Of a DNA stretch of 64,000 nucleotides, positions 28,078 through 38,727 are shown one piece after another. The notes under the pieces are model-generated. The model was not told where the DNA came from and ran no database searches. It worked only from the letters and a program-made list of their open reading frames with translations. The position numbers and the translations under genes were made by a program. Source of the stretch: Sva-07 sp963698565 (lineage in GTDB: Bacteria > Actinomycetota > Acidimicrobiia > Acidimicrobiales > Ilumatobacteraceae); the NCBI GenBank assembly GCA_963698565.1, contig CAVORH010000039.1, positions 186,001 to 250,000 on the forward strand, given 5' to 3'. How positions within the stretch are numbered: position 1 is the stretch's first letter; each line of letters begins with the position of its first letter.

Positions 28078-28272
28078 ATGATCAAGGGACTGCTCGGACT
28101 ACTCATCATCTTCCTGATCGCCACCTTCCCGGCGACCTGGCTGCTGATGCTCTTCATGGGCAATGCGGCACCGGCGATGGGACTCAGCTACTGGGGCACG
28201 TTGCCGCTCGGGATCCTCGTCTCGGTACTGATCGGCGGGGCGACCGCTCCGGCCGTCGTGATCCGCGACTGA
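28078..28272 (+). CDS. Small two-helix membrane protein, unknown function
   Basis: 64 aa with two hydrophobic segments (LLGLLIIFLIATFPATWLL and GTLPLGILVSVLIGGA). A GGGGA ribosome site lies 4 nt before the ATG. It is 36 bp upstream of, and probably co-transcribed with, a SHOCT membrane protein. I do not recognise a family. Confidence 0.65.
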   Translation: MIKGLLGLLIIFLIATFPATWLLMLFMGNAAPAMGLSYWGTLPLGILVSVLIGGATAPAVVIRD

Positions 28273-28308
28273 TCGTTCCAACCACAATCAACGAAAGGGT
28301 GACACGTC

Positions 28309-28704
28309 ATGATGTTTGCTGCTGAATGGGGAACCGGCCAGGTGTTCTGGTCGATGGTGTGGTTCTTCATCTTCGTGATCTGGATCTGGATGATCATCCT
28401 GCTCTTCAGCGACATCATCCGCAGTGAGGATCTGTCCGGCTGGGGCAAGGGACTCTGGGTCTTCTTCATCATCTTCCTGCCGTTCATCGGGATCCTCGCG
28501 TACCTGATCGTTCGCGGCGGAGGCATGGCCGAACGGTCCGCCAAGGCCGCGCAGGAGGCCAACGAGGCCACCAAGGCCTACATCCGTGACGCCGCCGCGG
28601 TGTCATCCGACGCCGACCAGCTCACGAAGCTCGCCGACCTCCACAACTCGGGCAAGTTGGACGACGCGGAATACGCCGCCGCCAAGGCCAAGGTCATCGG
28701 CTGA
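28309..28704 (+). CDS. SHOCT-domain membrane protein (PLDc_N-like), copy 1
   Basis: 131 aa. Two hydrophobic helices with FFIIFLPFIGILAYLIVRG resemble PLDc_N/phospholipase-D-nuclease N-terminal helices. A charged linker leads to a C-terminal SHOCT motif (LTKLADLHNSGKLDDAEYAAAKAKVIG). SHOCT domains are short oligomerisation modules. A close paralogue lies at 31899-32303. The GAAAGG ribosome site is well placed. Its TGA overlaps a CTG that may start the next gene. Confidence 0.85.
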   Translation: MMFAAEWGTGQVFWSMVWFFIFVIWIWMIILLFSDIIRSEDLSGWGKGLWVFFIIFLPFIGILAYLIVRGGGMAERSAKAAQEANEATKAYIRDAAAVSSDADQLTKLADLHNSGKLDDAEYAAAKAKVIG

Positions 28705-29489
28705 ACACGTCCGCCGCCGCCCGCTCCGTTCGGTGGGCGACCGCGGCGGCGCTCGTTGCGGTCATCAGCGTGGTGCCGGCGACGGCGCTCGCGACGCCGG
28801 CACCGACCGACGACACTGCGGCCGCGCCCGGCAGCCCGGCCGACACGACCGCCGCCACCAGTCCCGACGCCGTGCCTGACACGGTGCCTGGCACCGAGCC
28901 GGACACGGTGCCGACGACCGCGGGCGAGGATCCGCCGGCGGCGACCGTCGCCACGTCGCCACCGGTGACGGCAGGTGGTCAGCCCACCTCGGTCGCAGAC
29001 CAGCGTGAGGACGTGTCGATCTGGTGGTGGATCGGCGGCGGGTTCGTGGCCGCCGCTGCCGTGTTCGGCGTGGGTTACAGCCTGCGGCGACGCACCGGGG
29101 TCGAGGACTGGGCGCGTTCGGCCTCGTTCGCCTGCGACACGGGACGGGCGATGTCGCTGACCGTGGCGGCCCAACTCGCCGAACCTGCGCCCTGGGTGCG
29201 GCCCCGTCGCTGGAGCGAGCAACACGAACGGTTCTCGGGACTCCTCGCAGGGCTGTCGTCCTCGCTGCCCGAGCGGGACTTCCCGGAGCTGCTCGGCGCC
29301 GTCGTTGCCGCTGACGAAGGCCTTGCGGCGGCGATCGGCCAGGTGGCCGACGGCACCCCGGCCGAGACGGCACGGGCGGTCATCCAGCCAGCGCTCGACC
29401 ACCTGGCGATCGCGCTCACGGCGCTCGAGAACGAAGCGACGACCACCGTGTTCGGGGCATCGCTGCCGTCGAGCCGTACCACGGGCTGA
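28701..29489 (+). CDS. Secreted/membrane-anchored hypothetical protein, probable CTG start
   Basis: About 262 aa, unrecognised. A signal peptide (RSVRWATAAALVAVISVVPA, cleavage near ATALA) is followed by a Thr/Pro/Asp-rich low-complexity stretch, a membrane helix (WWWIGGGFVAAAAVFGVGY) and a mostly helical C-terminal domain. The frame is open back to 28701 with no ATG, GTG or TTG before the signal peptide. The only start that keeps the basic n-region is CTG at 28701, overlapping the previous TGA as CTGA, like the ATGA/GTGA overlaps elsewhere. GTG 28770 would remove the signal peptide core. Confidence 0.65.
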   Translation: MNTSAAARSVRWATAAALVAVISVVPATALATPAPTDDTAAAPGSPADTTAATSPDAVPDTVPGTEPDTVPTTAGEDPPAATVATSPPVTAGGQPTSVADQREDVSIWWWIGGGFVAAAAVFGVGYSLRRRTGVEDWARSASFACDTGRAMSLTVAAQLAEPAPWVRPRRWSEQHERFSGLLAGLSSSLPERDFPELLGAVVAADEGLAAAIGQVADGTPAETARAVIQPALDHLAIALTALENEATTTVFGASLPSSRTTG

Positions 29490-29500
29490 TCCCGGCGGGC

Positions 29501-30805
29501 TCAGCCCGTCGGCGGATGGGGGTGCCGTGACCGCAGCGGCACCCGGACGTCGAGGTTCGTCGGGTTCCTCTCTCGCACGTCGTCGCCGTCGGGGTGGGCC
29601 TCGATCGAATCGGCGTACACGTTGGATCCCCACCAGGCCGTGAGACCGTGGGCCAGCACGCTGAGCCCGACGGTCAGCAACGCCGCGTTCGCGATCGTGG
29701 CCCCGTGGACGAGGTCGCTGGTGTCGACGATCTCGATGGTGAGGATGATCGTGGCCAGCCCACGCGGGCCGAACCAGCCCATGTAGAGCAGCGTCGAGCG
29801 TCGCATGTGCTCGCCGGTGACGGCGATCACCACGGAGACGAGGCGAACCACCGCGAGGCTGATCACCGCGTAGGCCAGGATCGGCCACGTGACCTCGGCG
29901 AGTACCGGGCCGAGGTACACCCCGAACACGAAGAAGCTGACCATCGTCAGCAGGTCACCGACGATCTCGGAGAACTCGAGCAACGACCCGTCGGTGTCGT
30001 GGGCCTCCCGGTTGCTGCGCCCGAACACGAGCCCGGCGACCCAGGCGGCGATGAAGCCGGAACCGCCGAGCGGGGTGGCGAGCGCATACGCAGCCACGGC
30101 GAGCGACAGCAGGGCGATCTGGAGCCAGTAGGGGCTCGCGAAGCCGCTGGTACGCCCCCACCGGACCGCCCGTGCCCCGAGCGCGCCCACCGCGATGCCG
30201 ACGGCCACGGCGATGCCGAGGTCGGCCACCAGCTCGGTGACCAGGTCGACGACGTCGAGCGAGGCCTCGGCCGCTCGAGCGGTCTCGAGGAAGACGATGA
30301 AGAACGGCAGGACGATGCCGTCGTTGAGCCCGCTCTCGATGTTGAGCGCCTGGCGGATCCGCGCCGGAACCCGAGGGTTGGACACCACGGCCTTGCCGAG
30401 GGCGGCATCGGTCGGTGCGAGCATCGCGGCCAGCACCGCCGCCTCCCACACCTGGAGGTCGCCGAGCAGGACGAGCGCTGCGAGCCACCCGAACGCGATC
30501 GCGAGCGGCAGGCCGATCCCGAGCAGTCGCGCTGCGACGACGTCGTCGCTCCAGCGCGACGCATTGATCGCGCTGGCGTCGGCGAACAGCACGACGATGA
30601 GGGTGCCCGTCAACACGAGGCGGACGAACTCCGGTTGGCCGAGCAGGCCACCGAAGTCGACGAGGTCGAACACCTCGGGCCCGACGACCAGGCCGAGCGC
30701 CGTGAACACCATCGTGCCCGTGATCGCCGAGTGTCCGAGCCGTTTGGACACGACCGCGAACGCGGTGACGGCGACGGCGACGATCGCCGGCAGGTAGTCG
30801 GTCAT
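29501..30805 (-). CDS. Cation:proton antiporter, CPA1/NhaP family
   Basis: 434 aa with about twelve hydrophobic segments. The ESGLNDG motif in the middle carries the CPA1 ion-binding Asp, preceded by LAPTDAALGKAVV. GSGFIAAWVAGLVFG and GWFGPRGLATIIL are conserved core helices. It should exchange Na+ or K+ for H+ at the inner membrane. The C-terminus is a short hydrophilic tail. It is downstream of a SHOCT gene on the same strand but separated by a strong hairpin, so probably independently transcribed. Confidence 0.9.
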   Translation of the reverse strand: MTDYLPAIVAVAVTAFAVVSKRLGHSAITGTMVFTALGLVVGPEVFDLVDFGGLLGQPEFVRLVLTGTLIVVLFADASAINASRWSDDVVAARLLGIGLPLAIAFGWLAALVLLGDLQVWEAAVLAAMLAPTDAALGKAVVSNPRVPARIRQALNIESGLNDGIVLPFFIVFLETARAAEASLDVVDLVTELVADLGIAVAVGIAVGALGARAVRWGRTSGFASPYWLQIALLSLAVAAYALATPLGGSGFIAAWVAGLVFGRSNREAHDTDGSLLEFSEIVGDLLTMVSFFVFGVYLGPVLAEVTWPILAYAVISLAVVRLVSVVIAVTGEHMRRSTLLYMGWFGPRGLATIILTIEIVDTSDLVHGATIANAALLTVGLSVLAHGLTAWWGSNVYADSIEAHPDGDDVRERNPTNLDVRVPLRSRHPHPPTG

Positions 30806-30839
30806 CGTCCGCCTCCCGTCACCAGTGGCTCAGCCCGGT

Positions 30840-30870
30840 GCGTGATCAGCGGCGATGACGCTGATCACGC
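30840..30870 (-). terminator. Perfect 12-bp hairpin after the SHOCT gene
   Basis: GCGTGATCAGCG and its exact complement (30840-30851, 30859-30870) enclose a 7-nt loop. The hairpin overlaps the last bases of the SHOCT gene at 30865. No T-run is visible, as is common in GC-rich actinobacteria. Confidence 0.6.
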
Positions 30871-31239
30871 GAGCAGCTTGGCCTTGGCGGCCGCGAACTC
30901 CTCGTCGGTCAGCACTCCAGCGGCCTTGAGGTCGGCGAGCTTGCTCAACTCCGCCATCAGATCGTCACCGGCCGGCGCAGCTGCCGGGGCGGCGGCGGGC
31001 GCCGGCGCGGCAGCGGCCTGCTGCGCCTGCATGGCGTTCATCTGCGCCTGCATGTCGGCGAGCTGCGCCTGCGAGTCGTACGCCGCTTGCTGTGCGGCCT
31101 GCTGCTCGGCGGCCGCCTGCTGCTTGGCCATCTGCTTGTTCTGCGAATGGCCGACCACCGCGGTGGCGGTGCCGGCGACGACGGCCGTGCGGGCCATCGT
31201 TCCGACGAGTCCCGGTCGTCCTACGCGTCGTCGCATCAT
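30865..31239 (-). CDS. SHOCT-domain protein with Gln/Ala-rich coiled coil
   Basis: 124 aa. A basic N-terminus and a weak hydrophobic segment (TMARTAVVAGTATAVVG) lead to a Gln/Ala-rich probable coiled coil, then an Ala/Pro linker. The C-terminal SHOCT motif is LSKLADLKAAGVLTDEEFAAAKAKLLA. It lies 66 bp downstream of a DUF6325 gene on the same strand and may be co-transcribed with it. Function is unknown; small SHOCT proteins usually oligomerise or act at membranes. Confidence 0.82.
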   Translation of the reverse strand: MMRRRVGRPGLVGTMARTAVVAGTATAVVGHSQNKQMAKQQAAAEQQAAQQAAYDSQAQLADMQAQMNAMQAQQAAAAPAPAAAPAAAPAGDDLMAELSKLADLKAAGVLTDEEFAAAKAKLLA

Positions 31240-31305
31240 GTCGTGTCTCCTGGTTCGTTCGTCTGTGGTGGGTGAGTTGGTTGGCGGTTGCTGGATCGCC
31301 GACGG

Positions 31306-31743
31306 TCAGTCGTCGGCGAGTTCGGCGAGTTCGGCGAGCAGTTCCTCGACCACCAGGCCGGGCACACGGAAGTTGTTCGCGAGCACGCCGCCGGAGTTGA
31401 CGATGGCATCGCGGAGCGGCCGCGCCCAGGTGTGTTCGAACACCAGGATCGCCTCGGAGCTGTTCGGCTCGAGCGACTCGGCGAACTCCATGATGTCCTC
31501 GTCGGAGATCAGCGACTCGAGCTGGTTCATCACGTTGGCGAGCGCAGCGGCCTCCGGGTTGGCACCCATCTCCTCGAACTCGGTGAACGTCACGTCGCCG
31601 TTGTCGTCCTTGCGCACGAGGATCCCGTCGACGATCGAGATCGTGTCGTTGGCGACGAGGCGTTCGAGTTCGGGGATGATCTCGCCGGAGAACTGATTCC
31701 CCGGGAAGTTGATGACGAGCACCTCGATGGGGGCGAGTGGCAT
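31306..31743 (-). CDS. DUF6325-family protein
   Basis: 145 aa soluble protein beginning PIEVLVINFPGNQFSGEI, with LVANDTISIVDGILVRKD and later AILVFEHTWARPLRDA. This is the pattern of the DUF1269/DUF6325 group, small ferredoxin-like-fold proteins often next to SHOCT genes. It is acidic and ends in ELAELADD. It is divergent from SHOCT copy 2 and upstream of the Gln-rich SHOCT gene. Biochemical role is unknown. Confidence 0.8.
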   Translation of the reverse strand: MPLAPIEVLVINFPGNQFSGEIIPELERLVANDTISIVDGILVRKDDNGDVTFTEFEEMGANPEAAALANVMNQLESLISDEDIMEFAESLEPNSSEAILVFEHTWARPLRDAIVNSGGVLANNFRVPGLVVEELLAELAELADD

Positions 31744-31851
31744 GTTGATCTCCAGTGGTGAGCAGGTGTCGGCCGAATCGGCCAGCGAGATGGTACCGCG
31801 ACCGGGAGCGATGGTTGATATCGCGGTGACAGCCCGTCATGATGTGCGGGT

Positions 31852-31871
31852 TCGGAACACGGTTGTTCCGA
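31852..31871. promoter_or_regulatory. Inverted repeat TCGGAACA-CGGT-TGTTCCGA
   Basis: Perfect 8-bp arms around a 4-nt loop, in the divergent region between DUF6325 and SHOCT copy 2, ending 27 nt before the TTG start. Operator or 5' UTR hairpin; which of the two cannot be told from sequence. Confidence 0.45.
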
Positions 31872-31898
31872 CGAGACAACTGACAGAAAGGTCAGACA

Positions 31899-32303
31899 TT
31901 GCTACTCGCAGCTGAATTCGGCACCGGCCAGGTGCTGTGGTCACTCCTCTGGTTCTTCCTCTTCTTCGTGTGGATCATGCTGATCTTCACGATCTTCGCC
32001 GACATCATCCGCAGCCAGGACATGGGCGGATGGGGCAAGGCCATCTGGGCGATCTTCATCATCTTCCTGCCGTTCCTCGGCATCTTCGTCTACCTGATCG
32101 CCCGCGGCGGTGGCATGGCCGAGCGCCAGGTCGCGGCCGCCCAGAAGCAGAACGAGGCGATGCAGGAATACATCCAGGCGACCGCGGGCGCCGCCGGCAC
32201 CAGCGAGGCCGATCAGCTCGCCAAGCTGGCCGACCTCCACACGAGCGGCAAGCTCGACGACGCCGAGTACGCCACGGCGAAGGCCAAGGTCATCGGTTCC
32301 TGA
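31899..32303 (+). CDS. SHOCT-domain membrane protein (PLDc_N-like), copy 2
   Basis: 134 aa, closely similar to the protein at 28309-28704: AAEFGTGQVLW versus AAEWGTGQVFW, and the same IIRS..GWGK, IIFLPF and RGGGMAER segments. It ends in the same SHOCT motif (KLADLHTSGKLDDAEYATAKAKVIGS). The start is TTG with GAAAGG 8 nt upstream; no ATG is available before the first helix. The duplicates bracket the antiporter and two other small genes. Confidence 0.84.
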   Translation: MLLAAEFGTGQVLWSLLWFFLFFVWIMLIFTIFADIIRSQDMGGWGKAIWAIFIIFLPFLGIFVYLIARGGGMAERQVAAAQKQNEAMQEYIQATAGAAGTSEADQLAKLADLHTSGKLDDAEYATAKAKVIGS

Positions 32304-32334
32304 ACCGACGACGCGTCACTGCGCTCTCGGAGCG

Positions 32335-34109
32335 TCACGACGGCGTCACGTCCGACTGATCGTCGGGCGTGGCGCCGTTGCCGTTTTCGACGTCGGTCAC
32401 GTCGGCGGTCACGGGCGGGTGCTCGGCGAGCCAGCGCTCACCGGCGGCGATCGCGAGCTCGGTCGACTCGCCGATCACGTCGCTCGCCTCGTACACGTCG
32501 ATGGCACCGGCGACACGGCTCGAGGAGGTCCGTTCGATCTTGGCGAGCATCGGACTCTGCACACCACTGAGGATCAGATGACCGCCGACGCGTTCGAGTC
32601 GGTCGACGTAGTCGGCGAGCACCGCCGCGAAGGTCGCTCCGAGCGAGAGTCGCCCCCGCAACCGGAGCACCACCACCGGCTGCGTTGCCCCCGACGGGTC
32701 GGGCAACCGGAGCTGCAGCGTGCGCGCACCGGCGTACAACAGGCTCCCGTAGGCGTCGATGACGATCACCTGACGGTCGGGGGCGACCCTCGGGGCGGGG
32801 AATTCCTCGAACCTGCCGTCGTCGCGTCGGCGCAGCTCGACGACACGCAGGTCGGCGATGCCCTGATTGAGTTGCAGGAGCAACGACACGATGACGCCGA
32901 GGCCGACCGCCGCGGCGATCGGCAGGAACAGCGTGGAGAAGAACGTGATGCACACGGCGATCTGCGAGTTGATCCCCGAGCGCCACACCACCTTGATCTG
33001 GGCGATGCGGATCGACCGCGAGGCGGCGTAGATCAGCACTGCGCCGAGGCTCGACATCACGACCTCGCTGACGGCACCGGAGAACACGACCAGGATCACG
33101 AGCACCCACACGCCCGAGATGACCGCCGCCCACCGCGTCGCCGCACCCGAGCTCACGTTGAGCGCCGTCTGGCCGACCGACCCGCCGACCGGCTGCCCCT
33201 GGAAGAGTCCTGCGGCGACGTTCGCGGCGCCCTGCGCGATGAAGTCGGTGTTCGGGTTGGAACGAGAACCGTCGAGGTTGGGCGACGATTCGGCGACGCC
33301 CGAACCCTGCACCAACACGATGGCAGCGACCGCCAGTGCGCCGGTGACCAGCGAGAACGACAGGTCGCCGAGCGCCGGCAGTTGGGGAAGTGGGACACCG
33401 GTCGGGATCTCACCGACGTCGCTGACGGTCGCGACACCGGTGACCCCGGTCAGCAACAGCACCACCGTCGGCCCGATCAGTGCGAGCAGCGCGGCGTACG
33501 AGCCGAACCTGGTCGGCTTCACCCAGGCCACGATCGCCAGCGCCGAGAGGCCGAGGACGAGCGTGGGCAGGTACCACTCGCTCGGGTTCACCAGGACGTT
33601 GATCGCCCGCTCGATCGCCGTGCCACCCTCGCTCGGGGCGCCGGTGAGATCGTCGAGTTGCCCGAACACGATGTTGACGGCGACGCCGGTCAGGAAGCCG
33701 GTCATCACCGATTGCGACACGAACCGTGTGTAACGGCCGAGCTTGAGGACACCGGCGAGCAGCATCGCCACGCCGGCGACGACCGTGAGGAGGAACAGCG
33801 CCCCCGGCCGATCGGCCGGGCTGACCCCCGACAGCGCCGATCCCGCGGCCAGTGCTGCCGCGCCCGTGGTGGTCACGATCATCCGCTGCGTGCTGCTCGA
33901 CAGACCACCGACGAGCGGGCCGGCGAACGACGCGTACAGGCCGTACACCGGGTTGACCCCGGCGAGCACGCTCGCGGCCATGCCGTCGGGCACACTTCCG
34001 ATCGCCACCGAACTCCCCGCCACGGCCTCGGAACGAAGCTCCGCAGCGCTCGATGGCTTCACGCGGTTCCACCAGGACCGGACCGGGGAGCTGACGGTGT
34101 CGATGGCGT

Positions 34110-34113
<4 letters not shown>
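32335..34113 (-). CDS. SulP-family anion (sulfate) permease with STAS domain
   Basis: 592 aa inner-membrane transporter. The N-terminal segment AIGSVPDGMAASVLAGVNPVYGLYASF is the SulP signature region, followed by about ten more helices, with GQPVGGSVGQTALN in the core. A cytoplasmic STAS domain occupies the C-terminal 130 residues (VIVIDAYGSLLYAGARTL). ATG 34113 overlaps the stop of the HAD phosphatase (ATGA). It is the last gene of an operon headed by an arylsulfatase, so sulfate is the likely substrate. Transport of bicarbonate or another anion cannot be excluded. Confidence 0.9.
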
Positions 34114-35979
<1,866 letters not shown>

Positions 35980-35983
<4 letters not shown>

Positions 35984-37482
35984 GCGCTCGAGACCCCGGC
36001 CTGCAGTTTGGCGAGCACGTTCTCGATGTTGAAGCTCGCAGGTTCCTGGCGGGGCGGGAACTCGGCCAGGGTGCCGAGCATCCTCGCAACGTAGGTCTGG
36101 GCCGGGACCAGCACCCAGGCGCGGTCGAGCAGCCAGTCGTAGTACGTGTTCGACGTGATGTCGGCTCGCTCGTACGGGTCGGTGCGCAGGTTGAAGATCT
36201 TCGGCACGCGCAGCTCGGTGTACGGCTCGGCCCAGACCCTGAGCGTGCCGACCGCCCGCTGCTCCAGGAACACGACCTTCCAGTTGTCGTAGCGCAGCGC
36301 CGTGAGATCGCCGTCGTCGGACACGTAGAAGAAGTGCTGCCGCGGGCTCGTGTCGCTGGCACCGGTGATGTAGTCGAGCTGGTTGAAGCCGTCGAGGTGC
36401 ACCTTGTACGTGGTGCCGTTCAGGTCGCACCCGGCCCGCAGCTCGTCCTGGATGTCCGGATCGCCCGCCGCCGACAGGAACGTCACGAACCAGTCGTTGT
36501 GGCTGACGATGCCGTTGAGCACCTCGCCGGCGGGGATGTGGCCGGGCCAGCGCACCATCGCCGGCACCCGGTAGGCGCCCTCCCAGTTCGAGTTCTTCTC
36601 GTTGCGGAACGGCGTCATCCCGGCGTCGGGCCAGGTGTTCATGTGCGGACCGTTGTCGGTCGAGTACATCACGATCGTGTCGTCTGCGAGACCCTGTTCG
36701 TCGAGCCAGTCGAGGATCCGGCCGACGAGCTCGTCGTGGTCGCACATCACGTCGTGGTACTCGGACTGCCACCGGCCGGCCTTGCCCCGGCTGCCGTCCT
36801 TGATGTGGGTGCGGAAGTGCATGTGGGTCGTGTTGAACCACACGAAGAAGGGCGTGTCGTCGGCCTTGGCGTCGCCCATGAACCGGAGCGCCTCGGGCAG
36901 GATCTCCTCGTCGACGGTCTTCATGCGCTCACGGGTGAGCGGTCCGGTGTCCTCGATGCGCTGGGTGCCGTCGCCGTTCGCCCACGAGTGGATCACACCA
37001 CGGGGGCCGAAGTTCGTGCGGAAGTCGGGGAACTCCTCCTCGCTCGGATAGTCGTCCTGTTCGGGCTCCTCCTCGGCGTTGAGGTGGTACAGGTTCCCGA
37101 AGAACTCGTCGAAGCCGTGCATCGTCGGCAGGAACTCGTCCTTGTCGCCGAGGTGGTTCTTGCCGAACTGGCCGGTGGCGTAGCCCTGCGCCTTGAGGGC
37201 GGTGGCGATCGTCGGGTCCGGCGCGCGCAGACCGATGTCGGCGCCGGGCATGCCGACCTTGGTGAGGCCGGTGCGGTACGGGTTCTGGCCGGTGATGAAC
37301 GCCGCCCGTCCGGCCGTGCAGCTCTGCTCGCCGTAGTAGTCGGTGAACCGGACGCCTTCGGCCGCGATCCGGTCGATGTTCGGGGTCCGGTACCCCATCA
37401 GCCCATCGCTGTAACACGACAGGTTGGAGATGCCGATGTCGTCACCCCAGATCACCAGGATGTTGGGCTTTCCCTTGGGCAT
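35980..37482 (-). CDS. Arylsulfatase (type I, formylglycine-dependent)
   Basis: 500 aa sulfate ester hydrolase. NILVIWGDDIGISNLSCY carries the metal-binding Asp pair. GEQSCTAGRAAFITGQ contains the formylglycine motif C-x-A-x-R with Cys55, and STDNGPHMNTWPD holds the C-terminal metal Asp/Asn. No signal peptide is visible, so it is probably cytoplasmic and acts on imported sulfate esters. It has a strong ribosome site (GGAGGT) 7 nt upstream and heads the operon with FGE, HAD phosphatase and SulP transporter. The natural substrate is unknown. Confidence 0.92.
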
Positions 37483-37541
37483 GGTGACCTCCGTGAGTCG
37501 AAATCAGCGAGCAGAACGTAACCCGCCCGGGGCCGGGTGGG

Positions 37542-38009
37542 TCAACCCTGCGACTGTTGGACCAGCACCGGACACACCGCATGCCGAACGACGTGATCAG
37601 ATGTCGAACCGATCACGGCGCGACGCAGCCCACTTCGCCCGTGGGTACCGATCACGACGACGCTCGCCGGCAGTTCGGCGGCGAGATCGCAGATCGTGTG
37701 TCCGGCATCGCCGAACCTCACGATCGTCTCCGCATCGACCAGCCCGAGATCGGCAACGGTGTCGTCGAGGATGCGCTGAGCGCTCTCCCGTTGCACTTCG
37801 ATCAGGTCGTTCTTCTCGTCGAACGACATCACCCCGCCGGCGAAGCCCGTACCGGTGACGAGCGTCGGATCGACCGAGGCGGCCACGGTCAGCAGCACCG
37901 TCCGCTCGGCAGGAGCGAGGAGCGCGAGACCCTCGCGGATCGCGGTGAGTGCGAGCTCGGAGCCGTCGGTGCACAGCAGGACGGTCATCGGCGACGGGGA
38001 GGAGGTCAT
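37542..38009 (-). CDS. Universal stress protein (UspA family)
   Basis: 155 aa. It begins with MTVLLCTDGSELALTAIREGLALL after a short leader. The C-terminal VVVIGTHGRSGLRRAVIGST is the ATP-binding G-x2-G-x9-G-(S/T) motif of nucleotide-binding Usp proteins. ATG 38009 is used; ATG 37988 is equally compatible with the fold. It is divergent from a DUF4203 gene. Such proteins help survive starvation or hypoxia, by mechanisms that differ between members. Confidence 0.88.
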   Translation of the reverse strand: MTSSPSPMTVLLCTDGSELALTAIREGLALLAPAERTVLLTVAASVDPTLVTGTGFAGGVMSFDEKNDLIEVQRESAQRILDDTVADLGLVDAETIVRFGDAGHTICDLAAELPASVVVIGTHGRSGLRRAVIGSTSDHVVRHAVCPVLVQQSQG

Positions 38010-38071
38010 GGGTGGATTCTCGCACCTGCGAGGTGTCGGCGCCATCGTCGTCGCTCTGCAAGAGTGGAACG

Positions 38072-38716
38072 ATGAACGACATCGTGGTGGGCCTGATCGC
38101 CATCCTCACCGGCGCGGTCTTCTGCTTCCGTGGCTACCTGGCGATGCGGATCATCATCCCGCTGTGGGGTGCCTTCGCCGGGTTCATGCTCGGGGCGGGC
38201 ATCGTGGCGACCGACGCCGGCTTCCTCGCGACGGCGATGGGCTGGATCGTCGGTTTCGCCGTGGCGGTGGTGTTCGGCCTGCTCGCGTACCTGTACTACG
38301 AGGTGGCGGTCGTGCTCGGCATGCTGGCGATCGGCTTCGCGCTCGGCACGTCGTTGATGGTCGCGCTCGGGGTCACGTGGAACTGGGTGATCGTGCTCGC
38401 CGGCGTCACCGTCGCGCTCGTCCTGGCCTTCGTCGCGCTGATCGGTGACCTGCCGATGGTGCTGTTGACCGTCCTGACCGCGTTCGCCGGGGCGGCAGCG
38501 ATCGTCGCCGGGCTGATGCTGCTGTTCGGCGTCACCGAGCTGGGCGACTTCGACTCCGCCCAGACCACCGAGGCACTGGCCGACGACTGGTGGTGGTACG
38601 CGATCTATCTCGCGCTCGCCGTCGGCGGCATGATCGCCCAGTTCCTCGACGTCGACCGACGACGCGACACGCTGCGCGACGCGTGGTCGACCGGGATCGG
38701 GTCCACCACCTCGTGA
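38072..38716 (+). CDS. DUF4203-like polytopic membrane protein
   Basis: 214 aa with about seven hydrophobic segments, Gly/Ala-rich, resembling DUF4203/TMEM198-type proteins (GYLAMRIIIPLWGAFAGFMLG). The C-terminus is short and basic (DVDRRRDTLRD). CAAGAGT lies 6 nt before the ATG, a possible variant -10. Function is unknown. It precedes the ceramidase/acyltransferase fusion by 11 bp. Confidence 0.72.
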   Translation: MNDIVVGLIAILTGAVFCFRGYLAMRIIIPLWGAFAGFMLGAGIVATDAGFLATAMGWIVGFAVAVVFGLLAYLYYEVAVVLGMLAIGFALGTSLMVALGVTWNWVIVLAGVTVALVLAFVALIGDLPMVLLTVLTAFAGAAAIVAGLMLLFGVTELGDFDSAQTTEALADDWWWYAIYLALAVGGMIAQFLDVDRRRDTLRDAWSTGIGSTTS

Positions 38717-38727
38717 GCTGACCGTCG

